Shown: in pieces, positions 26,514-36,260 of the stretch
How positions within the stretch are numbered: the first letter of the stretch is position 1
Layout: every line of letters begins with the position of its first letter
From: Ensifer adhaerens
GTDB taxonomy: Bacteria > Pseudomonadota > Alphaproteobacteria > Rhizobiales > Rhizobiaceae
Direction of reading: 5' to 3'
NCBI RefSeq assembly: GCF_000697965.2
Contig: NZ_CP015880.1
Coordinates: 3,677,001-3,741,000 of the forward strand
DNA: 64,000 nucleotides
Notes under the pieces: model-generated
Databases searched by the model: none
What the model was told of the DNA's origin: nothing
What the model saw: only the letters and a program-made list of their open reading frames with translations
Translations under genes and position numbers: made by a program

Positions 26514-29500
26514 CGCCATCCTCCTCTTCGCTGTCGGCCGTCGACCATTCGGCTACGCGTGCCAGATGGTCGTATTCGCCGCCATAATCGCGCTCTTTCT
26601 GAACAATCACGCGCGAGGCAAAGCCATGCTTGCCCGAAAGCAGCGCGCTTAGCAGCTTCCTGAGTTCGGCAAGCGACTCGTCCGCAAGCTGATCGGCCGA
26701 CTTCGTCTCCTTCGACTTGCTGCCTTCGTTGTTGACCGCTTCCGGTTTGAAGCGCGCGCCCGGTTTGAGCCGGACATAGAGCAGCGACTGTGGGTGGCTG
26801 GGCGGCATGTCCTTAAAGGCGCCGGCCTTGAGGGCCGCGGCTTCCAGCGCGAGCTGCGGGTCGAGCAGGACGCGCGCTTCCTTGGTCGATGGGCTGGAGC
26901 CGGTCTTGTAGTCGACGATCTCGACGCTGCCGTCGGTCAGCGTATCGAGCCGGTCGGCAATGCCGGTCAGCCGCATGTCGGCGACGCCGAGCTCCATCGA
27001 TGCCGCCACTTCGGTGCGCGACCGGCGGATGAAGCGGGCGCGGTCCCGTTCCCATTTGATGAAGGCCAAGCCGACGGCGGCAAAGCGCGGCCGCCAGATC
27101 GTGTCGATATGGGTGGGCAGTCGCGCCTCGTCGAAAGCCTCGTTCAGCAGCCGGTGCATGACCTCTTCCGCCGCCGGCAACATCAGATCGACGCCGGCGC
27201 GTACGAAACGCTCGACGATCTGGTGGTAAAGCGTGCCGCGCTCGGCCGGGCCGGGGTCACTGTTGAACGGCAGCAGCGGATCCAGCCGAAGGATGCGTCG
27301 CGCATAGATCGCGTAGGGGTCGCGCCGTAGCCGCGACACTTCGCTGAAAGAGTACTTGCGCGGCTGTAGGTCCGCCGGCGGCTTGGGGGCGGGACGCTCG
27401 GCCAGCGGCTGGCGGCCGCCGTCGTCGAGCATGCGGGCCCAGGCGAGATAGTCGGCGCCATTGGCGTGCAGCGCTCGCGTCAGCCGTTCGCCGCCGAGCG
27501 CCAGCAGCCGCTGCAGCCAGCGCGAGGCGACGGTGGGTGCTGCGCCCTGGCGCATCGAGCGGGTGAAGATCAGCCGCCTTGTGCCGCAGGCCATCTGGAA
27601 GTCGTGCGCAAGCTGGCCGATGCGTCGTTCAGGCGGCTCAAGACCGATCCCCGTCTTCATGGTGCGCGACAGGAACGGATCGTTGGCCGTCTGGCCCGGC
27701 CAATTGCCTTCGTTCAGGCCGCCGAGAACCACCAGGTCCATGCTCTGCAGGCGCGATTCCAGCGCGCCGAAGATGAACACCCGCGGATGGCGCATGGAGC
27801 GAGGCTTGACCGCGGCGCTGGCCGATAGGGCTTCGACGACATCGCACCATTGCGGCCCGTCCGCGGTCATCTGGCCGTCGGTTTCGATGATGCCGCGAAG
27901 GAGAGTTGCGAGCGTATCGGCGGCCTCTCCGGACCAAAGCCCACCGAGGTCGCCACGCTCGTCGGCTGAGGCCGCTTCCAGGGCCTCGCCGGTGCGCATC
28001 GCCCAGTCGGCAAAGGTAAATTCGTCCGAGAACACGCGGCTTCCGTCCCGGCTTCGCGTCAGCGCTGAGGCGAGCGGTGCCACCGCGAGACCGATCTTCG
28101 CCGCCACGTCGCGGGCCGCCTCAAGCGCGTCATCCCCGATGCCGATGCGCCATTCCGGTGGATGGCGATCGGTCTTGTGCCGGACGATCGCCGCGTCGAG
28201 CACGGATCCGAGGACCAGCAGATCGACCGTCGCGGTGCTGCCACGCAGTGCCATGCGTTCCAGCGCGTCGGCCCCTTCGCGCATCCTGTCGCGGGAAAGC
28301 CCGAAGCGCGCCAGCGGATGCTTGAGCAGCGCGACGAACGGCACGGGATCGCCGGGGCGCAGGCATGCTTCTAGCAGCAGCCGCAGCAGGCTGCCCTGCG
28401 GCGTCGCGATGAGAGGCGTACCGGCGGAATCGTCGGCCTCGATGCCGAAGCGGGCAAGCTCGGCGCCGACCCGCCGTGCGAGATTGCGGTCCGGCGTGAT
28501 CAGCGCTGCCTGGCTCTCGTCGCTGCCTTCGAGCGCGAGCCGCAAGGCGACCGCGATCGCGGCCGCTTCCTCGCGTTCGTTGGCGGTTTCGATGAGGGCT
28601 GCATCCTGGAAGGCTTGCTGCAGCAACGCCGGATCCAGCTCGCTGCGCATCGCGGTCCATGCATTGGTCGCCTTGGCCGGCAGAAGAGCGTGCGACAGGA
28701 TCTCGGCACGGACGTCGAGGTCGACCTCGGCGACAGCCAGGGCGGTCACGTCGGGCCGCAGTACGCCCATGCGTTTCAGCAGCCTGTAAAAGCCGTATTG
28801 CGGGTGGCTGCGGCTTGCCGGGTCCGGCCTGCCGTCAAGGGCGGCGTCGGCGACGATCATGTGCCATTCGGCCTCGCTCATCGTCTGGTCGAGGCCAGGC
28901 AGCACGATCGTACCGTTGGGCAGCTTCTGCACGGCGGCAATCAGCGTGGCCGTTGCGGGAATGGAGCCGGTCGAACCGGCAATGATGATCGGGCCCTCGA
29001 TCTTGCCGGCGGCGATGCGCTGCGTCTCGGCCTGCAGGATGGCGTTGCGGTGGCGCGCGGGCGAGGATTGTTTCAGTTCCTCCAGCCGTTCCGGCCAGTA
29101 GCTGCGGGCAATCTTCAGGAATTCGAGCGTCAGCTGCCACCAGAGGGCGTGCTCGCCGGCATCGAGCTTGTCGAGCTTGTCCCAGTCGAGCTCTTCCGTC
29201 TCCATCGCGTCGATGAGGTCGGCAAGATTGCGCGCGAGCCAGATCGCATCGGCAGGGCTTGCCGGCGCAATCAGCGGGCTCTCCGCATGGATGTCGAGCA
29301 CCACCTTCGGCAGCCGGTTGCGCCAGGCGAGGATAAGCCGGCCAAGCTCGATCAGGCGTGCGGTCCCGGGCAGGGGCGGGGCGAGATCGAGGATCGCCGG
29401 CACCTCGGCATCGAAGAAGCCGCTGTCGTCATCGGTCTCGCCGAGCGCCTTGATCGTGGGCAGGATGGTGGAGCGGCCGCCGAGCAGGTCGACGAACTCG

Positions 29501-29691
29501 GACCGGAGCACACGGGCCGAGCGCCGCGTTGGCACGAAGATCGTCACGCCGGCAAGCGGCAGGGGATCGGCCGGGTCGTAGCGGAAGTCCGGCGTCAGGC
29601 TACCGTCGCAAAGCTTTTCGGCGAGCGTCTTCAGGAAGGGGAGGCCGGGCGGGATCGTGAAGACGTTGGACCGGCGGCCACGCACGCTCAT
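26503..29691 (-). CDS. addB: Double-strand break repair nuclease AddB (alphaproteobacterial type)
   Basis: The 1062-residue partner of AddA has the degenerate helicase start (FVPTRRSARVLRSEF) and a C-terminal nuclease with TGIADRLDTL and VEIVDYKTGSSPS. Bacillus AddB holds an iron-sulfur cluster with a cysteine triad after the nuclease motif. Here the last 130 residues contain no cysteine, so a cluster of that type is unlikely. It begins in a 4-bp ATGA overlap with the upstream murU-like gene and ends in an overlap with addA, giving murU-addB-addA as one transcription unit. Confidence 0.93.
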   Translation of the reverse strand: MSVRGRRSNVFTIPPGLPFLKTLAEKLCDGSLTPDFRYDPADPLPLAGVTIFVPTRRSARVLRSEFVDLLGGRSTILPTIKALGETDDDSGFFDAEVPAILDLAPPLPGTARLIELGRLILAWRNRLPKVVLDIHAESPLIAPASPADAIWLARNLADLIDAMETEELDWDKLDKLDAGEHALWWQLTLEFLKIARSYWPERLEELKQSSPARHRNAILQAETQRIAAGKIEGPIIIAGSTGSIPATATLIAAVQKLPNGTIVLPGLDQTMSEAEWHMIVADAALDGRPDPASRSHPQYGFYRLLKRMGVLRPDVTALAVAEVDLDVRAEILSHALLPAKATNAWTAMRSELDPALLQQAFQDAALIETANEREEAAAIAVALRLALEGSDESQAALITPDRNLARRVGAELARFGIEADDSAGTPLIATPQGSLLRLLLEACLRPGDPVPFVALLKHPLARFGLSRDRMREGADALERMALRGSTATVDLLVLGSVLDAAIVRHKTDRHPPEWRIGIGDDALEAARDVAAKIGLAVAPLASALTRSRDGSRVFSDEFTFADWAMRTGEALEAASADERGDLGGLWSGEAADTLATLLRGIIETDGQMTADGPQWCDVVEALSASAAVKPRSMRHPRVFIFGALESRLQSMDLVVLGGLNEGNWPGQTANDPFLSRTMKTGIGLEPPERRIGQLAHDFQMACGTRRLIFTRSMRQGAAPTVASRWLQRLLALGGERLTRALHANGADYLAWARMLDDGGRQPLAERPAPKPPADLQPRKYSFSEVSRLRRDPYAIYARRILRLDPLLPFNSDPGPAERGTLYHQIVERFVRAGVDLMLPAAEEVMHRLLNEAFDEARLPTHIDTIWRPRFAAVGLAFIKWERDRARFIRRSRTEVAASMELGVADMRLTGIADRLDTLTDGSVEIVDYKTGSSPSTKEARVLLDPQLALEAAALKAGAFKDMPPSHPQSLLYVRLKPGARFKPEAVNNEGSKSKETKSADQLADESLAELRKLLSALLSGKHGFASRVIVQKERDYGGEYDHLARVAEWSTADSEEEDGDEG

Positions 29692-30419
29692 CCCTCCGGC
29701 TGGAGGCGGCGGATCGCCGCCTCCGCTTCGCCGATCGCCTCGGGCGTTCCGACCGTCATCCAGTGACCGTCGAGCAGCAGGCCGTAAAGACGGCCTTCTT
29801 CGGCGGCGCGATCGAAGTAGATGTTGAGATTGAAGGCGTCGTCGGGCGCGTCGGCAAAAAGCCGGGAGTGAAGCGCGATCGCGCCGGCATAGACCACCGG
29901 GTTCGGCAGGCCTTCGGCGTAGCGCGTGAGCTTGCCGTCGTCACCCAGCGAGAAATCCCGCTTGCCGTTGTGGCCGGTCGTATCCTCGTCGCGCACGCAA
30001 AGGAGCAGCATGTCCATGCGCTCCGCGTCGAAGGCGGCGGCCAGGCGCGTCAGGTTGCTGGGCTTGCCCTTGGGCTCGCCGACCCAGAAGAGATCGGCAT
30101 TCATCACCAGAACCGGCCCCTCCGGCAGCAGTTTCAGCCCCTTGGCGAGACCGCCGCCGGAATTCATCAGCGCCTCGCGCTCGTCCGAAATCACGATCTC
30201 CGGGGCGCTGCGTTGGCTGAGATGGCCTTCCATCAGGTCGGCGAAATGATGCACGTTGACCGCGGCCGTGCTGACGCCGGCCTCCACCAGGAGGTCCAGC
30301 ACGTAGTCGATCATCGGCTTGCCGGCGATCTCGACGAGCGGCTTTGGCATGGTGTTGGTGATCGGACGAAGACGGGTGCCGAGGCCCGCGGCGAGCACCA
30401 TCGCATTGCTGATCGACAT
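29688..30419 (-). CDS. murU: Sugar nucleotidyltransferase, MurU-like (N-acetylmuramate-1-phosphate uridylyltransferase)
   Basis: The 243-residue protein has the nucleotidyltransferase signature MVLAAGLGTRLRPITNTMPK followed by PLVEIAGKPMIDYVLDLL. Metal and substrate sites are in VLVMNADLFWVG. Length and sequence fit MurU, which makes UDP-MurNAc from MurNAc-1-phosphate during peptidoglycan recycling. The adjacent upstream gene carries an AmgK-type kinase domain, the enzyme that supplies that substrate, so the two domains form a complete kinase-uridylyltransferase pair. Glucose-1-phosphate-type activity is a less likely alternative. Confidence 0.85.
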   Translation of the reverse strand: MSISNAMVLAAGLGTRLRPITNTMPKPLVEIAGKPMIDYVLDLLVEAGVSTAAVNVHHFADLMEGHLSQRSAPEIVISDEREALMNSGGGLAKGLKLLPEGPVLVMNADLFWVGEPKGKPSNLTRLAAAFDAERMDMLLLCVRDEDTTGHNGKRDFSLGDDGKLTRYAEGLPNPVVYAGAIALHSRLFADAPDDAFNLNIYFDRAAEEGRLYGLLLDGHWMTVGTPEAIGEAEAAIRRLQPEG

Positions 30420-30429
30420 TGATTCTCTG

Positions 30430-31944
30430 TCAGTTCGCTGATTCGGAAACGAGGATTCCGGTCTTCATACACCAGTCGTGCAAGGGTTTCAGCGATTCAT
30501 GTGAAAGCGCCGCCTGAAGATAGGCGAAAGTGCGCGGCATGTGCTTCATGTAGCCGGACTTGCCGTCGCGCTGCATCAGCCGCACCCAGATGCCGACGAG
30601 CTTGCAGTTGCGCTGCGCCGACATCAGGTGCCAGTCGCGAAGGAACATAGCCTCGTCGAAGCTACCACCCGCGCGCCGTTCGGCGAGATAGGCGTCCATC
30701 ATCCGGCTTGCGAGCGAAGGCGGGATGGTGACGCGGGCATCTTGAACCAAGGACGCGACGTCATAGGCAGTCGGACCGATCATTGCGTCCTGGAAATCGA
30801 TGAGGCCGATCCGGTTCAGACCTTCGCGTTCCCCGCGCCAGATGATGTTCGGCGAGTGAAAATCGCGCAGCAGCAGGTTCGTTTCGGATGTCTGCAGGAG
30901 GTCGATCAGGCCGTCCCAGATCTCTCCATATTCGCGCTTCTCGTCGTCGCTTGCCGGCGCGCCGCGTTTCCAGGGCAGATACCAGTCGGTCAAAAGCCGC
31001 GTCTCGATCTTCATCGCCGTCCGGTCGAAATCCGGAATGCGGTGGATCACAGTCGGCTCGACCTTGATCTCGGCCTCGGCCGGTTCCGCGTGCAGGCGAG
31101 CAAGCAGCCGCGCGCTCTCGATGTAGCGTTCGTCGATCGGCTCTCCGTCCGCATCGAGAACGCCGTCCGAGCCCAGATCTTCGATCAAGAGGACGCCCTG
31201 GTCGATGTCGCGGGCGTAGATTTCAGGTGCCGCGAAGCCGCGGGCAATGAGCATCTGGTCGACGGCGACGAAGGGAACGACATCTTCGGCGATATGCGCC
31301 AGCTGCTGATAGTACTTTCCGTCCTGAAGGATCGGGCCCGGCTTGTGCCGCGGCGAATCCATCAGAATCCGGCTAACGGAGCCGTCCGCCGGGTAAATGC
31401 GCTCATAGGCCCGGATCGAGGCGTCGCCGCTCAGGTGCCGCCGCCGCGCCTTGGAATGTCCGTTCGTATCGAGAAACTCGCGGATCGAAAGCGTTCGGGC
31501 GATGCGCTGCAGCGTGTCATCAGGCGCCGAAATCCCGACGCGTCGCCCGTCCTTCTCGTGGGTGATCGCAAGCGTGATGCGACGTGAGGGGAGGGCGTCG
31601 TCCGCCCGTTCCGGCCATTCGACCAGGCAGATGCCCTGCGACAGGGCTTCATCGAAGCCCAGTTCGTCGAGCTCGCTGGAATCGGCCAGCCGGTAAAGGT
31701 CGAAATGCGCGACGGGTATGCGCAAGTCGTAGCTCTGGACCAGCGTGAAGGTCGGGCTCGGCACTTCCAGGCCGTCGTCATCGGCGACGGCTCTCAGAAA
31801 GGCGCGCGCCAGTGTGGATTTGCCGGCGCCGAGATCGCCCGAAAGAGCGACGCAGTCGCCAGGCTTCAGGGCGAGCGCCAGGTCCTCACCAAGCTCGATC
31901 GTTGCCGCCTCGTTTGCAAGATGGCGCTCGATCGCCGGCATCAT
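30430..31944 (-). CDS. Fusion of TsaE (tRNA t6A ATPase) and AmgK-like sugar kinase
   Basis: The 504-residue protein joins two usually separate enzymes. Residues about 1-155 are TsaE, with P-loop GDLGAGKST (36-44), SPTFTLVQSY, HFDLYRL and ICLVEWPE; TsaE is the ATPase that recycles the TsaD-TsaB complex making threonylcarbamoyladenosine in tRNA. Residues about 165-495 are an aminoglycoside-phosphotransferase fold kinase with LLLRDFHSPNIIW and IGLIDFQDAMIGP, matching AmgK, which phosphorylates MurNAc and GlcNAc at C1. No linker stop or frameshift is present. It overlaps the divL stop (ATGATGA context) and is followed after 10 bp by the murU-like gene. I believe the fusion recurs in Rhizobiales. 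Confidence 0.9.
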   Translation of the reverse strand: MMPAIERHLANEAATIELGEDLALALKPGDCVALSGDLGAGKSTLARAFLRAVADDDGLEVPSPTFTLVQSYDLRIPVAHFDLYRLADSSELDELGFDEALSQGICLVEWPERADDALPSRRITLAITHEKDGRRVGISAPDDTLQRIARTLSIREFLDTNGHSKARRRHLSGDASIRAYERIYPADGSVSRILMDSPRHKPGPILQDGKYYQQLAHIAEDVVPFVAVDQMLIARGFAAPEIYARDIDQGVLLIEDLGSDGVLDADGEPIDERYIESARLLARLHAEPAEAEIKVEPTVIHRIPDFDRTAMKIETRLLTDWYLPWKRGAPASDDEKREYGEIWDGLIDLLQTSETNLLLRDFHSPNIIWRGEREGLNRIGLIDFQDAMIGPTAYDVASLVQDARVTIPPSLASRMMDAYLAERRAGGSFDEAMFLRDWHLMSAQRNCKLVGIWVRLMQRDGKSGYMKHMPRTFAYLQAALSHESLKPLHDWCMKTGILVSESAN

Positions 31945-34421
31945 TCGGCCGCGACGGTGGACGGCACGTCGGCCGAAGGGATGCGGCAGGTCACTTCCGT
32001 GCCTTCGCCTTCCTTGCTGCGGATCGAGACCGTGCCGTGATGCAGGCTGACGAAGCTCTCGACGATCGAAAGCCCGAGGCCGGCGCCGCCGCGCTGACCG
32101 TGGCTTTCAAAGCGGTTGAAGACCGTGTCGAGCACGTCCTGCGGAATGCCGGGGCCGCTGTCGGAGACCGAGAAGATGAAGTCGCTGCCCTCGCGGCGGC
32201 ACGCCAGTTCGATGACGCTGCCATCGGGGGCGAAGTTCGCGGCATTGGTGAGCAGCTTGACGAAGATCTGCTTCAGGCGCTGCTGATCGGCGACCATCCG
32301 GCCGAGATTATCAGGTGCGGCGATCCGGAGCGTCACTCCGCTTTCGGTCAGACGGTCGGCCATCTGATACGCGATGTCGTCGAGGAAATCGGTGAGGCTG
32401 ATGTCGGCAAGGTCGAGCTGGACGATGCCGGCGTCGACGGTCGCAAGATCGAGGATGTCGTTGACGATCGTCAGAAGCAGCGACGACGACGTGGCGATAT
32501 GGTCGACATACTCTGCCTGGCGCTCGTTGAGGTCGCCGAACGCAGGCGTCTTCAAGAGATCGGCGAAACCGATGATGTTGGTGAGCGGCGAGCGCAGCTC
32601 GTAGGAGACGTGGTGGACGAAGTCGTTCTTCAACGCATCGGCCTTGCGCAGCGCCTCATTCTTTTCGGTGAGCGCGCGCTCGACCCGGACGCTGTCGGTA
32701 ATGTTGACGAAGGTCAGCATCGTCTGGGCGTTCGGCAGCGGGATGACCGCGTAGTCGAGAATCAGCCCGGTCCTGAGTTCGAGAATGCCGCGGCTGGAGG
32801 GCCGCTCGTCGTCGAAGCTGGTGATGATGTGGGTGAAACGCTTCCAGCCGTCGGGCTGGTCGTAGGAGATCAGGCAGGCCTGCTCGATCGCCTTGATATG
32901 CGTACCGGGTTTGGCTTCAGCCTCGCTGATGCCCCAGATCGCGCGAAACGCCGGGTTCGACAGGCGGATGCGGCCGTCCGGGCCGAACACCGCTACGCCT
33001 TCGGCCAGGTGATCGATGGTTTCGCCCTGGACCTGGACGAGGGTGTTGTAGCGCGTTTCGAGGTCGACCTTCTCGGTCAGGTTCTCGAACACCCAGGTAA
33101 CGCCGCCCTGCGGGCGGGCGGTGGCAAAGACGCGCAATGTCTGTCCGTTCGGCAGGTGCCAAAGGTCGCTCTGTGTATCGAGCGCCTGGTAGACCGATAG
33201 TGCGTTCGCCTTCCACTGTTTCCAGTTGAGCTGTTCCGGCAGCTGGCCGCCGGCGCGCAGCCGATCGAGCACTTCGCCATTGTCCGGCTTGCGCTCCAGG
33301 AAGCCGATATCGAGGTTCCACAGGCGCTGGAAGGCCTGGTTGTAGAACTGCAGACGCTGGTTGCCGTCGAAGATCGCGACGGGCGTCGCCAGATGGTCGA
33401 GCGTTTCCGCATGGCTCTTGAGCGTGCGGTTGAGCTCTTCGCGCACGGCCTCGATCCCCGAAATATCGACTGCGATACCGGCCGAACCGGCGGCGCTGCG
33501 GGCGTCGACGACGTCGAAGAAGGTGCGGTTGCCGCGCACGACGGTCGAGACCTTGTCGTGGAAAGGCGTATCGAACGTCGAGACCGACCGGATCTTTTCA
33601 CGCGCAACGGTCGCAAGCAACTCGCGCTTTTCCGCGACGGCGGTGGCGACATCGGGTGCCTCGACGGCGTCGGCATAGGCTTCGTTGACCCAGACGAGCG
33701 CGCCGTCGGTGCCGCGCTGCCAGACGGGCAGGTCGATTGCGTCGAGGAGTGTATGGAAGGAGCGAAGAGCGATATTGAGCCGGTCGTGTTCGAGCTTCAG
33801 TTCGGCGAGCTCCGCCCGCATGTTGTTGAGCGCGATGAAGCGCACAAAGGCGCGGCCGCCGGAAACGCGTCCCTGGGCTTCCAGCACTTCATTGCGCTGC
33901 GTTTCGATGACGAGATCGAAGCTGCGCGCCTGGGTGCGAAGCGCCTCGATCGATTTTTCGAGCTCGCCTGCAGACTGCGCCTTGACCCAGCGGCCGAAGG
34001 CCAGGAAGTCGCGGTCGTCGGAAGGCGCGCCGGTTTCCGCCGGCAGCTGGCCGAGCAGTTCGGCGCGTTCGAGAAGCCCGTCCCAGATGACGATCCGGCG
34101 GTTCTTGTCGGCGACCAGCGCTTGGTAGCGCGAGAGGCGCTGGTTGGCGTCGGAAAGGTCGGACCTAAGCTCGCGGTTTTCCGCCTCGATGTTGCCGCGC
34201 TGGCGGATCAGCCAGATCGCCGAGATCATCGCAGCGGAAATGACGCCGATCAGCACGGAAAAGGTGACGACCTCCGACGAGCCGAAGATGCCGGCCTTTT
34301 GCGGGACAACCTGGGCGAGAGCATCCGTGGCGGTGAAAAGGGCGGTGCCGGCCAAAAGGCGGCGCAGGAATTTCGGACCCTTGCGGCGGATGGCCGGAAA
34401 ATCTGTGTGGTCTTTGTTCAT
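31941..34421 (-). CDS. divL: DivL-type cell-cycle sensor kinase with tyrosine in the H-box
   Basis: The 826-residue protein has an N-terminal membrane segment (about 50-72), coiled coil (about 75-110), several PAS-like domains between about 215 and 570, a dimerisation domain and an HATPase domain. The H-box reads HHVSYELRSPLTNI, with Tyr607 where kinases carry the phosphorylated His; the codon TAC is at 32603-32601. N-box-like LLTNAANFAP, SDSGPGIP and GAGLGLSI remain. This replacement is the hallmark of DivL, which regulates the CckA-CtrA phosphorelay and reads DivK. The downstream tsaE-amgK gene overlaps its stop. The neighbour ahcY lies 306 bp further along but separate. Confidence 0.92.
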   Translation of the reverse strand: MNKDHTDFPAIRRKGPKFLRRLLAGTALFTATDALAQVVPQKAGIFGSSEVVTFSVLIGVISAAMISAIWLIRQRGNIEAENRELRSDLSDANQRLSRYQALVADKNRRIVIWDGLLERAELLGQLPAETGAPSDDRDFLAFGRWVKAQSAGELEKSIEALRTQARSFDLVIETQRNEVLEAQGRVSGGRAFVRFIALNNMRAELAELKLEHDRLNIALRSFHTLLDAIDLPVWQRGTDGALVWVNEAYADAVEAPDVATAVAEKRELLATVAREKIRSVSTFDTPFHDKVSTVVRGNRTFFDVVDARSAAGSAGIAVDISGIEAVREELNRTLKSHAETLDHLATPVAIFDGNQRLQFYNQAFQRLWNLDIGFLERKPDNGEVLDRLRAGGQLPEQLNWKQWKANALSVYQALDTQSDLWHLPNGQTLRVFATARPQGGVTWVFENLTEKVDLETRYNTLVQVQGETIDHLAEGVAVFGPDGRIRLSNPAFRAIWGISEAEAKPGTHIKAIEQACLISYDQPDGWKRFTHIITSFDDERPSSRGILELRTGLILDYAVIPLPNAQTMLTFVNITDSVRVERALTEKNEALRKADALKNDFVHHVSYELRSPLTNIIGFADLLKTPAFGDLNERQAEYVDHIATSSSLLLTIVNDILDLATVDAGIVQLDLADISLTDFLDDIAYQMADRLTESGVTLRIAAPDNLGRMVADQQRLKQIFVKLLTNAANFAPDGSVIELACRREGSDFIFSVSDSGPGIPQDVLDTVFNRFESHGQRGGAGLGLSIVESFVSLHHGTVSIRSKEGEGTEVTCRIPSADVPSTVAAE

Positions 34422-34660
34422 GGCGCTGCCATCCCCGTCTGTCCGAAGGGTGCTGCCGGCCTTGCTGCGCCTTGCACAGTTCCACCGGGGCCCTGTTCAA
34501 GGGTCCGCGTCAGTTCCGATTGCATCCCCGGTCTGTCTCCGTCTGTTTGCCGCTAATTCGACAAGACATCCCATCCGCGATGCCCAAGGTCCGCACCGGC
34601 ATCACGAATCAATGGGTTAGAGCATACTTCCTAGTCGAATCGTCGGGAAGGGAGAGGCCC
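34422..34660. other. Intergenic region upstream of divL
   Basis: No gene is supported here. Two GAATC (GANTC, the CcrM methylation target) sites lie at 34606-34610 and 34637-34641, a number compatible with chance. No clear -35/-10 pair or CtrA full site was recognised by eye. The divL promoter must lie here because the ahcY terminator closes the far side. Confidence 0.5.
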
Positions 34661-34697
34661 AAAAAAGCGGCCGCGCTCTCTTGTCAAGAACGCGGCC
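34661..34697 (-). terminator. Rho-independent terminator after ahcY
   Basis: On the minus strand GGCCGCG pairs with CGCGGCC around a loop that itself contains a CTTG/CAAG dyad, and TTTTTT follows. It begins about 30 bases after the ahcY stop. Confidence 0.8.
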
Positions 34698-34727
34698 ACA
34701 AGATGTTGTGGATTGCCCGGGTAAGGA

Positions 34728-36128
34728 TTAGTACCGGTAGTGCTCAGCCTTGAACGGACCCTGCGTCTTCACGCCGATGTAGTCGGCCTGCTCTTCGGAA
34801 AGTTCCGAAAGCTTGGCGCCGAGCTTCTTGAGGTGCAGCCGAGCGACCTTCTCGTCGAGCGCCTTGGGCAGGACGTAGACTTCGTTCTTGTACTTCTCAC
34901 CCTTGGTGAAGAGCTCGATCTGGGCCAGGACCTGGTTGGAGAACGAGGCCGACATCACGAAGGACGGGTGACCGGTGGCGTTGCCGAGGTTGAGCAGGCG
35001 ACCTTCCGAAAGCAGGATCATGCGATTGCCCTTCGGGAACTCGATCATGTCGACCTGCGGCTTGATGTTCGTCCACTTCAGGTTACGCAGAGCCGAGACC
35101 TGGATCTCGTTGTCGAAGTGGCCGATGTTGCCGACGATCGCCATGTCCTTCATCTCGCGCATGTGGTCCATGCGGATGACGTCCTTGTTGCCGGTCGTCG
35201 TGATGAAGATGTCGGCCGAGGAGACGACGTCTTCGAGCTGGACGACTTCGAAGCCGTCCATGGCGGCCTGGAGCGCGCAGATCGGGTCGATTTCAGTGAC
35301 CTTGACGCGGGCGCCGGCGCCGGAAAGCGAGGCGGCCGAACCCTTGCCGACGTCGCCGTAACCGCAGACGACGGCGACCTTGCCGGCCATCATCACGTCG
35401 GTGCCGCGGCGGATGCCGTCGACCAGCGATTCCTTGCAGCCGTACTTGTTGTCGAACTTCGACTTGGTGACGCTGTCGTTGACGTTGATCGCCGGGAAGG
35501 GCAGCAGGCCCTTGGCCTGGAGCTGGTAGAGGCGGTTGACGCCGGTGGTGGTTTCCTCGGTCACGCCCTTGATGGCGTCGCGCTGCTTGGTGAACCAGCC
35601 CGGCGAAGCGGCAAGCCGCTTCTTGATCTGCGCGACGAGGATTTCTTCTTCCTCGGAGCCCGGGTTGGAGAGCACGTCCTCGCCGGCTTCGGCGCGGGCG
35701 CCGAGCAGGATGTACATGGTGGCGTCGCCACCATCGTCGAGGATCATGTTCGAGACGCCACCGTCGGCCCACTGGAAGATCTTGTCCGTGTAGGTCCAGT
35801 ATTCTTCGAGCGTCTCACCCTTGACGGCGAAGACCGGAACGCCGCTGGCGGCGATCGCGGCTGCGGCGTGGTCCTGGGTCGAGAAGATGTTGCACGAAGC
35901 CCAGCGTACGTCGGCGCCGAGCGCGACCAGCGTCTCGATGAGGACGGCGGTCTGGATGGTCATGTGCAGCGAGCCGGTGATGCGCGCGCCCTTCAGCGGC
36001 TTCGAAGCGCCGAACTCTTCGCGGCAGGCCATCAGGCCCGGCATTTCCGTTTCGGCGATCGCAATTTCCTTGCGCCCGAAATCGGCAAGTCCGATGTCGG
36101 CGACGATGTAGTCCTGAGTGGTGGTCAT
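34728..36128 (-). CDS. ahcY: Adenosylhomocysteinase (S-adenosyl-L-homocysteine hydrolase)
   Basis: The 466-residue NAD-dependent enzyme splits S-adenosylhomocysteine into homocysteine and adenosine, removing the product inhibitor of methyltransferases. Visible are the NAD-binding [20 protein letters not shown], substrate residues in [16 protein letters not shown] and [15 protein letters not shown], and the C-terminal [22 protein letters not shown] ending in KAEHYRY. The ATG at 36128 is preceded by GGAGAACTCC and matches the family start; 15 extra upstream codons are discarded. A striking palindrome lies about 130 bp upstream. A terminator isolates it from divL. Confidence 0.97.
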   Translation of the reverse strand: MTTTQDYIVADIGLADFGRKEIAIAETEMPGLMACREEFGASKPLKGARITGSLHMTIQTAVLIETLVALGADVRWASCNIFSTQDHAAAAIAASGVPVFAVKGETLEEYWTYTDKIFQWADGGVSNMILDDGGDATMYILLGARAEAGEDVLSNPGSEEEEILVAQIKKRLAASPGWFTKQRDAIKGVTEETTTGVNRLYQLQAKGLLPFPAINVNDSVTKSKFDNKYGCKESLVDGIRRGTDVMMAGKVAVVCGYGDVGKGSAASLSGAGARVKVTEIDPICALQAAMDGFEVVQLEDVVSSADIFITTTGNKDVIRMDHMREMKDMAIVGNIGHFDNEIQVSALRNLKWTNIKPQVDMIEFPKGNRMILLSEGRLLNLGNATGHPSFVMSASFSNQVLAQIELFTKGEKYKNEVYVLPKALDEKVARLHLKKLGAKLSELSEEQADYIGVKTQGPFKAEHYRY

Positions 36129-36260
36129 GGAGTTCTCCGGGCTGATCTCTTCAAGCCGCGCGGCCTTGGCCATCTCCGCGGCGCGATTATGCCTCCCACG
36201 CCTATACGACGCGGTGAGAGTGCGACCGATCTATCAGGATTCAGGGTGGAGAGCAACCTC

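Noticed and set aside
23580..26663. Very long open frame antisense to addA
   Set aside because: It is a codon-bias shadow in GC-rich DNA: addA on the opposite strand has complete helicase and nuclease motifs, and the antisense translation has no recognisable domain.
34606..34641. Two GANTC sites upstream of divL as methylation control
   Set aside because: About one such site per 256 bases is expected, so two in a 306-bp gap is not informative without conservation data.
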